Assembly: GCA_009787485.1 (NCBI GenBank)
Contig: WQWP01000148.1
Location: forward strand, 1-5,161
Direction: 5' to 3'
Source: Lentimicrobiaceae bacterium
GTDB lineage: Bacteria > Bacteroidota > Bacteroidia > Bacteroidales > WCHB1-69
DNA: 5,161 nt
Shown here: positions 1-5,161 of the stretch, one piece after another
Position numbering within the stretch: position 1 is the stretch's first letter
Layout of the letters: the number at the start of each line of letters is the position of its first letter
Notes under the pieces: generated by a model
Seen by the model: only the letters and a program-made list of their open reading frames with translations
Database searches by the model: none
What the model was told of the DNA's origin: nothing
Translations under genes and position numbers: made by a program

Positions 1-48
1 AGGCGAATTTCGAAGGAAATAGGGTATAAGATAAGCAATATGAGATGA
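1..48 (+). CDS. Possible 3' end of a plus-strand gene (unidentified)
   Basis: Frame 1 is open from the left edge to a TGA at 46-48 and would encode the 15-residue tail RRISKEIGYKISNMR. Nothing in this tail identifies a family. The support is positional: its stop lies 5 nt before the hairpin at 54-73, and the opposing permease stop lies 6 nt on the other side, which is the usual layout of two convergent genes sharing a terminator. A competing reading is a minus-strand ATG at 51-49, which stays open for 17 codons to the window edge. Either could be chance over so short a stretch. Confidence 0.3.
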   Translation, partial: RRISKEIGYKISNMR

Positions 49-53
49 CATTG

Positions 54-73
54 CCGTCAGTTTTAACTGACGG
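54..73. terminator. Hairpin between gene ends, likely bidirectional terminator or REP-like palindrome
   Basis: CCGTCAGTT (54-62) and AACTGACGG (65-73) are perfect reverse complements separated by TT. After allowing for a loop this gives a stem of about seven to eight pairs with a strong GC base. It starts 6 nt beyond the permease stop codon. Neither strand has a T-tract after the stem, so it is not a textbook intrinsic terminator. It could instead be one copy of a dispersed small palindromic repeat. Confidence 0.5.
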
Positions 74-79
74 GCGAGG

Positions 80-1156
80 TTATGACAATTTCACCCGCGG
101 ATCCAACCACCCATAAATAATATCACACAAAATATTAATAACAACCAAAATAATAGAAATATACAGCAACGTTCCCATAACTACCGGAAAATCATACTTT
201 TCCAAACCATCCACCATTAAAACGCCGATACCTTTCCAGTCGAAAATATATTCTACAAATACTGCGCCTGCTAAGAGTGCGGCTAACCAACCGGAAATAG
301 CGGTAACTACCGGATTGAGCGCGTTTTTCAAAACATGTTTGATCAAAATAATCCGGTAGGGCAATCCTTTGGCTTTAGCAGTTCGTATATAATCTTGCGA
401 AAGCACATCTAAAACCGAATTTTTGGTAAGCTCCACAACTACCGCCAATGGTCTGATGCCCAACGTGATCGCAGGAAGGATTAAGTTTTTTAATTCTAAG
501 TGTACTCCGGTGCCGTAATCATCCACGGCATATAAACTTCCAATCATGTTTAAATGCGTGAAATCAGCAAGTACAAACGCAAACAGCCAGGCAAACAAAA
601 TGGCGGCAAAAAACGAAGGTACCGACATGCCCAGCACGGAGAAAAAAAGCGCAATCTTATCGAACCAGGTATCTTTATAAACAGCGCACAATACGCCAAT
701 AAAAATTCCGATGAGCATCGCAATGAAAATAGCCACAAAAGCCAACAGCGCCGTTTTGGGAAAAGCCTCCGCAATCATCTCACCTACTAACCGTTTGCTC
801 TGAAACGACCGCCGCAAGTAAGGTTTTTTCAATACTAACGCTGATTTTGAAAAAGAACAAATTTTTACAAACTGATAATTACTCGGATTCAAATAGAAAA
901 AAGATTCCGTGTCTTTGGTTTTATGCCACGAAACCGGCGATAAATCATTCAAATACCCTAAATATTGGATAACAATGGGAAGCTCAAGCCCCAACTCTTT
1001 ACGTATAGCATTTTCAGTTGCCAAATCGGTGCGTTGCCCCAGCATCATGCGCGCCGGATCGGAAGGCAGCACCGTAAACAAAAAGAATACCAACGTGATG
1101 ACTCCAAACATCACCAATAATCCGTATCCTAATCGTTTTAAAATGTAACGCGACAC
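80..1156 (-). CDS. ABC transporter permease, DppB/OppB type (peptide/nickel family)
   Basis: Encodes a 358-residue inner-membrane permease subunit of the binding-protein-dependent transport family that imports peptides, nickel or related solutes. The N-terminus MSRYILKRLGYGLL followed by a hydrophobic segment (about 9-31) is typical of DppB. Further membrane segments lie near 134-158, 167-195, 222-245, 280-300 and 325-348. The cytoplasmic EAA-type loop that contacts the ATPase is clear at 255-265 (DYIRTAKAKGL), and the C-terminus ends in LDPRVKLS, as in the family. The loop between the first two membrane segments (about 32-133) is longer than usual, with roughly 40 extra residues before PYLRRSFQSKR. 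The start is GTG at 1156: an in-frame TAG lies just upstream, and an excellent promoter places transcription start about 10 nt before it. No partner permease, ATPase or binding protein is visible. The transported substrate is unknown. Confidence 0.93.
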   Translation of the reverse strand: MSRYILKRLGYGLLVMFGVITLVFFLFTVLPSDPARMMLGQRTDLATENAIRKELGLELPIVIQYLGYLNDLSPVSWHKTKDTESFFYLNPSNYQFVKICSFSKSALVLKKPYLRRSFQSKRLVGEMIAEAFPKTALLAFVAIFIAMLIGIFIGVLCAVYKDTWFDKIALFFSVLGMSVPSFFAAILFAWLFAFVLADFTHLNMIGSLYAVDDYGTGVHLELKNLILPAITLGIRPLAVVVELTKNSVLDVLSQDYIRTAKAKGLPYRIILIKHVLKNALNPVVTAISGWLAALLAGAVFVEYIFDWKGIGVLMVDGLEKYDFPVVMGTLLYISIILVVINILCDIIYGWLDPRVKLS

Positions 1157-1172
1157 TTTTGCTAATTTTCGG

Positions 1173-1203
1173 CAAAGATATATTAATTAAATTTTTACGC
1201 AAA
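1173..1203 (-). promoter_or_regulatory. Bacteroidetes-type promoter for the permease gene
   Basis: Read on the minus strand, TTTG (1203-1200) is followed after exactly 19 nt by TATCTTTG (1180-1173). This is a full match to the Bacteroidetes sigma-ABfr consensus TTTG-N19-TAnnTTTG. It implies a start of transcription near 1167 and a leader of only about 10 nt before the GTG at 1156. The -33 box sits inside the outer end of the palindrome at 1198-1248. Confidence 0.8.
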
Positions 1204-1248
1204 GACGCAGAGACGCAAAGTTTTTCTTTGCGCCTTCGCGCCTTTGCG
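1198..1248. repeat. 51-nt imperfect palindrome made of 8-nt tandem units
   Basis: The left arm (1198-1220) and right arm (1226-1248) are 23 nt each around a TTTTT loop. They pair with three A-C mismatches and one G-T wobble. Each arm, extended by one base, is three tandem octamers: ACGCAAAG, ACGCAGAG, ACGCAAAG on the left (1197-1220) and CTTTGCGC, CTTCGCGC, CTTTGCGA on the right (1226-1249). From memory, octamer runs of this CGCAAAGA type recur between genes in many Bacteroidetes genomes. That is recollection and was not searched. The outermost TTTG of each arm doubles as a promoter -33 box. The palindrome lies upstream of both predicted transcription starts, so it would act as DNA and not as a transcribed terminator. 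Confidence 0.85.
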
Positions 1249-1273
1249 AGACTCAATAAAAACGCTACTTTTG
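1243..1273 (+). promoter_or_regulatory. Bacteroidetes-type promoter for the flippase-like gene
   Basis: TTTG (1243-1246) is followed after exactly 19 nt by TACTTTTG (1266-1273), a full match to TTTG-N19-TAnnTTTG. Transcription should begin near 1280, about 12 nt before the ATG at 1292. This supports that ATG and argues against an upstream in-frame TTG at 1244, which falls within the -33 box. The -33 box lies in the right end of the palindrome, mirror-symmetric to the -33 box of the divergent permease promoter. Confidence 0.8.
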
Positions 1274-1291
1274 CCGCCTATTTTTTACTTC

Positions 1292-2338
1292 ATGCAAGCA
1301 CAAAGTCCAAATATAAAATCGGTTTTCAGCCTAAAACGTGTTTTAATCCCCATTGCGATAGGAATTGGATTTTCAGTGTATTCGCTATATGCTTCAAATT
1401 TTGATTTAAGTGTTTTAAAAGGGATTGAAGTCAGTGTGAAATATATCCTTTTGGCGTTGCTTTGCGTAGTGCTTCGCGACTTAATGTACATTATAAGAAT
1501 CCGCATTTTAACGGAAAACCGGTTAAGTTGGTTAGATGCCTGGCACGTGGTAATGCTTTGGGAATTTGCATCTTCGGTTACGCCTGCGGTAGTGGGCGGC
1601 TCGGCATTTGCCATCTATTTTCTCAATCAGGAAGGATTGTCGCTGGGAAAAAGTACAGCCATTATTTTAACTACAGTAGTGCTGGATGAAATATTTTACA
1701 TCCTCTTTGTGGCATTGCTGCTTTTGATACTGGGAACCAATTTGATACAATTTGCCGAATCTTTGCCGTTCGACCCCATGTTCTTCTTTTTTGTAGGCTA
1801 TGGCTTCATCATCATCATGACTATATGCATTATGTTGGGCATTTTTATCGCTCCCCACGGAATAAAAAAGTTATTAGTAAAACTCTTTTCTTTCTCATTT
1901 TTGAAAAAATGGCAACCTCAAATAGAAAAAACCGGCGATGATCTTATTACGACCTCTATAGAGTTGAAAGGCAAACCCTTTGGCTATTGGACGAAAGCAT
2001 TTATTGCTACCATTTTAACCTGGACGGCGCGCTTCATGGTGCTCAACTTTTTAATCTTAGCCCTCAATCCTGAATTGGGTTTTCATATCCTACAACAGCT
2101 ATTAATTTTGGCTAAACAATTGGTAATGTGGGTTATTTTGCTGATTAGCCCCACACCAGGCGCCAGTGGCATTGCCGAAATCAGTTTTTCCGCTTTTTTC
2201 AAATATGATTTTCCCGAACAAACCAACGCGGCAGTAGCGGTGCTTTGGCGTGCCATTTCGTATTATCCTTACTTGGCTTTGGGGTTGATTATTTTGCCGA
2301 TTTGGTTGCGGAAAATGCAGGTAAGGAAACAAAAATAA
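1292..2338 (+). CDS. Flippase-like membrane protein (LPG synthase transmembrane domain family, UPF0104/YbhN-like)
   Basis: A 348-residue polytopic membrane protein of the family related to the N-terminal flippase part of MprF and to archaeal AglD (Pfam LPG_synthase_TM, COG0392). Hydrophobic segments lie near 15-32, 47-68, 84-110, 119-148, 163-187, 231-256, 266-288 and 322-338. A basic, probably cytoplasmic stretch lies at about 189-230. Family-typical motifs are visible: SVTPAVVGGSAFAIYFLNQEG at 95-115, where this family has its P-x-x-x-G-G region, and PTPGASGIAEISF at 287-299, the conserved PTPG-x-x-G-x-x-E signature. There is no MprF-type soluble aminoacyl-transferase domain, so lipid aminoacylation is not expected. 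By family analogy it may move a lipid or lipid-linked precursor, but the substrate is unknown. The ATG is chosen because the promoter lies immediately upstream. There is no Shine-Dalgarno sequence, as is usual in Bacteroidetes. Confidence 0.88.
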   Translation: MQAQSPNIKSVFSLKRVLIPIAIGIGFSVYSLYASNFDLSVLKGIEVSVKYILLALLCVVLRDLMYIIRIRILTENRLSWLDAWHVVMLWEFASSVTPAVVGGSAFAIYFLNQEGLSLGKSTAIILTTVVLDEIFYILFVALLLLILGTNLIQFAESLPFDPMFFFFVGYGFIIIMTICIMLGIFIAPHGIKKLLVKLFSFSFLKKWQPQIEKTGDDLITTSIELKGKPFGYWTKAFIATILTWTARFMVLNFLILALNPELGFHILQQLLILAKQLVMWVILLISPTPGASGIAEISFSAFFKYDFPEQTNAAVAVLWRAISYYPYLALGLIILPIWLRKMQVRKQK

Positions 2339-2360
2339 ATTATTTTCGCAAATTATTTTC
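2337..2360 (+). repeat. Short direct repeat in the gap before the redox gene
   Basis: AAATTATTTTC occurs twice, at 2337-2347 and 2350-2360, with a 13-nt period. The first copy overlaps the stop codon of the upstream gene, and the second ends 11 nt before the next ATG. Each copy contains TATTTTC, a poor relative of the TAnnTTTG -7 box, but no TTTG lies at the right distance upstream. It may be a regulator site, a translation-enhancing A/T-rich leader, or slippage. Confidence 0.4.
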
Positions 2361-2371
2361 AACCCATCATT

Positions 2372-5161
2372 ATGCACAAAATAAACCTCCACCCAATTTT
2401 AGAAATACCTGAAAACAAGGAAATTGCATTTTTATTTAACGGTAAAAAAATCGTAGGACATACCGGCTATACGATTGCTGCCGCTTTACACCAGGCGGGC
2501 TTTCCTGTGCACAGCCACAGCTTGGAGGGTCGCGAGCGCAGTTTAGAGTGCGGCATCGGAAAATGCGGAGCTTGCGAAATGTTGGTAGATGGCAAAATTA
2601 AACGGATTTGCATCACAAAAGTAGATGGTGTTAAGGAAGTTGCCGAGGGGAATAGCCAGATACTTCCCAAAGAGGAGGTTTCAAACATAAAAAAAGAAAT
2701 CCGCATCTATAAAACACGTGTGGCGATTATTGGCGCCGGCCCCGCAGGATTGGCTTGCAGGGAAGAACTTAATAAGTTTGAGATTCCTAACATCGTGATT
2801 GACAATAACGATAGAATAGGCGGGCAGTTTAATATGCAAACCCACCAGTTTTTCTTTTTTGAAAAGGAAAAGCTGTACGGCGGCATGCGCGGATTTGAAA
2901 TCTCTTCGCACCTTGCCGGTGAAGACCACACAGGAATATTCCTTAATTCAACGGTTTGGGATTTGTTGGAAGGAAAACGCATTGCCATAAAAAACATGCT
3001 TACCGAAGAAATCTATTATGTGGATGCCGAATATTTGGTGGTGGCTACCGGCGCTGTGCCTTTTATGCCTGCTTTTGAAAACGACGATTTGCCGGGCGTT
3101 TATACTGCCGCCGTGATTCAAAAAATGATGAATGTAGAGCACACCTTGTTGGGCAAACGCATTTTATCTATCGGGGCGGGAAATATCGGGTACTTAACTT
3201 CTTATCAAGCTGTGCAAGCGGGTGCGCAAGTAACGGCAATTATTGAGGCGATGGATCGTGAGGGTGGTTTCCCCGTGCAAGCAAACCGCGTGCGCCGTTT
3301 GGGGATTCCTATCCTGACTTCGCATATTTTGCTGAAAGCGATTCCCAATGAGGATCGTACCGGTATAATCGGCGCGGTGGTTGCCGAGTGCAAGAACTTT
3401 ACGCCGGTTCCGGGCACCGAAAAGATTATTCATGATATTGATGTCATTAATATTTGTACCGGTTTAATGCCCGACGACCAACTTTTGATAAAAGGCAAAA
3501 TCGTTTTTGGCGAAAAAACGTTGGGTGTGGGCGATGCCGTGCGCGTGGGCGAAGGAACGTGCGCCGTTTTACGCGGCAAACAAGCTGCCATGGAAATTGC
3601 GATAGCCTGCGGCAAACGCGTTTCTTACGATGGTTATTTAGAATTATCAAAGGAGTATATTGATTCGCAACAACATCCGGTAAGAATTTTGGAGAAACCG
3701 GCACAACCTTCCTCCGAAAGAATGCACGAAAAACCTTTTGTAACCATTGATTGCTTGCATGGTTTTGCTTGCAATCCGTGCATTTTTGCTTGCCCTAAAG
3801 ATGCCATCCAAAAAACTTCAACCTCAACCGTGCCTGTGGTTGATTACGAAAAATGTATCGGCTGTATGGATTGTGTGGCAAAATGCCCGGGGTTAGCCAT
3901 TTTTGGTTATAATTTGACTAAGAATTGGCTCTTTTTACCCATCGAAAATTTTGTAGAAGAAAATGCAGAAGTGTTTTTAGTGAATAATCAAGGCGAAAAA
4001 TTGGGCGAAGGAGTTATTGAAAAAGTATTGCGAAAGCCCAATAAAACCAACATTGCCCGCGTAAAATCCTTAACTTTAACCGGAGAAAAATTAACGGAGG
4101 TTACCGGCTTCATTCCCAAAGAGAAATATCCCAAAACTTTAAATATTACTCCCAATACGGAAACCGGTAAAGCGCCAACCTACATCTGCCATTGCGATGA
4201 TGTGGACTTAGAAGAAATTTTAGAACTCATTGGCGACAGAAAAATGATTTCGGTGGATGAGTTGAAGCACATTACCCGTGTGGGCATGGGAGCTTGTCGC
4301 GGTAAGCGCTGTATTCCGCGCGTGCGCCAGGCATTGCGTAGCCAAGGTATTGAGCTGGTGGGTGATGCAACGCCCAGAGCGCCATTGTCGAATCAGGTAA
4401 ACATGAGCGAACTTTATCCTTCAACTGCACAACCGCAATTTATTACCGATATTCGCACGCAGAAAACGCGCCGTGTGGATTGTGAGGTGTTTATTGCCGG
4501 CGGCGGAATTGCCGGTAGCGCTCTGTTCCGCTATTTTGCGGAAAGCGGCAAAAAGAGCGTGCTCGCCAATGCCGGATATGGCGGCTCATGGCGCAATATC
4601 GCCGGCGGACGTCCTGCCTTTTCCGTGCCCGAAATTGCCGACATCGCGCAGCATAATCTTCGCTTGTTTAAAGAATTACAAGAAATTACCAACATAAACT
4701 TCAAACCCATTCGCTATGTGGGCTTTGCGCACGATGAAGCCACTTACAAAGCGCTGGAGGCTTCTAAGGCGTGGTCGAATGCATATATGGTGGATAAAAA
4801 GGATTTCCAAAAAGAGGTTACGCCTTATTTTAACCCGAATTTGAATACGTATCAGGCGGCGCTCATTACGCACGGCTGCTGGCAAGCTACGCCGGGTTTG
4901 GTATTAGATGGACTCAGAGCTATTGCCCTAAGAAATGGAGGTATTTTATTGGAAGACACAACGTTGGTAGAAGTGCAAAAAACAGCGCACGGCTTTATGG
5001 CATTGGTGCTGGAGCACGACAAAACTTACACCGAATATCATTGCGAGCATTTTGTGAACGCATTGGGTGCAGAAGCCGCACATTTTGCATTACAATTAGG
5101 TATTGAAACAGGATTGTACCCCGTTAAACATCAGGCATTTATTACCAAACGCCTGCCGCTC
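2372..5161 (+). CDS. Multidomain iron-sulfur flavoprotein, amine/amino-acid dehydrogenase type (HcnABC-like fusion), 3' end off the window
   Basis: An unbroken frame of 930 codons runs off the right edge. Domains in order follow. Residues about 14-100 are a 2Fe-2S domain with C60, C65, C68 and C80. Residues about 113-440 are an FAD/NAD(P) disulfide-oxidoreductase fold with GAGPAG at 121-126, GGQ-x5-TH just after D144, ATGA at 225-228, GAGNIG at 268-273 and GDA at 387-389. Residues about 455-512 are a ferredoxin segment with C461, C467, C470, C474P and C495, C498, C501, C505P. Residues about 604-660 are a BFD-like 2Fe-2S domain (C606, C608, C642, C647). From about 703 a DAO oxidoreductase begins, with GGGIAG at 710-715. 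This is the HcnA-HcnB-HcnC, opine oxidase or proline dehydrogenase order in one chain, plus the ferredoxin. It probably oxidises an amino acid or secondary amine in the cytoplasm and relays electrons internally. The substrate is unknown. By comparison with DAO proteins about 100-150 residues are missing. The ATG lies 33 bp after the previous stop, so co-transcription is possible. Confidence 0.9.
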   Translation, partial: MHKINLHPILEIPENKEIAFLFNGKKIVGHTGYTIAAALHQAGFPVHSHSLEGRERSLECGIGKCGACEMLVDGKIKRICITKVDGVKEVAEGNSQILPKEEVSNIKKEIRIYKTRVAIIGAGPAGLACREELNKFEIPNIVIDNNDRIGGQFNMQTHQFFFFEKEKLYGGMRGFEISSHLAGEDHTGIFLNSTVWDLLEGKRIAIKNMLTEEIYYVDAEYLVVATGAVPFMPAFENDDLPGVYTAAVIQKMMNVEHTLLGKRILSIGAGNIGYLTSYQAVQAGAQVTAIIEAMDREGGFPVQANRVRRLGIPILTSHILLKAIPNEDRTGIIGAVVAECKNFTPVPGTEKIIHDIDVINICTGLMPDDQLLIKGKIVFGEKTLGVGDAVRVGEGTCAVLRGKQAAMEIAIACGKRVSYDGYLELSKEYIDSQQHPVRILEKPAQPSSERMHEKPFVTIDCLHGFACNPCIFACPKDAIQKTSTSTVPVVDYEKCIGCMDCVAKCPGLAIFGYNLTKNWLFLPIENFVEENAEVFLVNNQGEKLGEGVIEKVLRKPNKTNIARVKSLTLTGEKLTEVTGFIPKEKYPKTLNITPNTETGKAPTYICHCDDVDLEEILELIGDRKMISVDELKHITRVGMGACRGKRCIPRVRQALRSQGIELVGDATPRAPLSNQVNMSELYPSTAQPQFITDIRTQKTRRVDCEVFIAGGGIAGSALFRYFAESGKKSVLANAGYGGSWRNIAGGRPAFSVPEIADIAQHNLRLFKELQEITNINFKPIRYVGFAHDEATYKALEASKAWSNAYMVDKKDFQKEVTPYFNPNLNTYQAALITHGCWQATPGLVLDGLRAIALRNGGILLEDTTLVEVQKTAHGFMALVLEHDKTYTEYHCEHFVNALGAEAAHFALQLGIETGLYPVKHQAFITKRLPL

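Noticed and set aside
1..51. A minus-strand ATG at 51-49 open for 17 codons to the window edge, as a second gene of a permease operon
   Set aside because: The predicted start MSSHIAYLIP does not resemble a DppC permease or another transporter subunit. The ATG follows directly on the hairpin, with no promoter seen. It stays possible but is less supported than a convergent gene.
1198..1248. The palindrome as a transcription terminator or as a CRISPR-like array
   Set aside because: It lies between divergent genes and upstream of both predicted starts, so no visible transcript would end there. The 8-nt units have no spacers, which rules out CRISPR.
1244..1291. An in-frame TTG at 1244 that would extend the flippase-like protein by 16 residues
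   Set aside because: The TTG is part of the -33 box of the promoter and lies upstream of the predicted transcription start near 1280. The ATG at 1292 fits better.
2467..3704. Several open frames of 60-96 codons on the minus strand opposite the redox gene
   Set aside because: They lie within a continuous plus-strand frame full of conserved cofactor motifs, overlap each other, and show no family signature of their own.
4491..4630. A locally GC-rich patch (about 60 percent) as a sign of recent transfer of the DAO part
   Set aside because: The stretch is short, codes glycine- and alanine-rich FAD-binding sequence that demands GC-rich codons, and the flanks return to normal composition.
4473..4697. 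A 74-codon plus-strand frame inside the DAO region
   Set aside because: It is out of frame with the GGGIAG-containing DAO sequence, which reads through without interruption. It is a by-product of a GC-rich stretch.

Overview
The window looks like a chromosomal segment from a Bacteroidota (Bacteroidetes) bacterium. The main evidence is two exact matches to the phylum-specific promoter, TTTG-N19-TAnnTTTG, one on each strand. The genes also lack Shine-Dalgarno sequences, the leaders are A/T-rich, and the intergenic space holds an octamer repeat built on CGCAAAGA. Base composition is moderate, with a GC-rich patch near 4500-4630.

Layout from left to right. Positions 1-48 may hold the last codons of a plus-strand gene. 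A short perfect hairpin (54-73) follows, placed like a shared terminator. A minus-strand gene (1156 to 80) encodes a DppB-type ABC transporter inner-membrane permease with a long periplasmic loop. A 135-bp divergent intergenic region (1157-1291) contains a 51-nt imperfect palindrome of octamer units, whose two ends supply the -33 boxes of back-to-back promoters. A plus-strand gene (1292-2338) encodes a polytopic membrane protein of the flippase-like / lysylphosphatidylglycerol-synthase transmembrane family. After 33 bp carrying an 11-bp direct repeat, a very long plus-strand reading frame (2372 to beyond 5161, at least 930 codons) runs off the right edge.

That last gene is the centrepiece. 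One chain carries a 2Fe-2S ferredoxin-like domain, an FAD/NAD(P)-type disulfide-oxidoreductase domain, a dicluster-type 4Fe-4S ferredoxin segment, a BFD-like 2Fe-2S domain and the start of a DAO-type FAD oxidoreductase. This matches a fusion of the HcnA/HcnB/HcnC, opine oxidase or proline dehydrogenase type three-subunit enzymes, with an extra 8-cysteine ferredoxin insert. The class suggests oxidation of an amino acid or secondary amine, with electrons passed along an internal chain of cofactors. The substrate cannot be read from this window.

The permease and the flippase-like protein share a divergent control region. The redox gene follows the flippase gene closely and lacks a clear promoter of its own, so it may be co-transcribed with it. 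No obvious metabolic link joins the three proteins.
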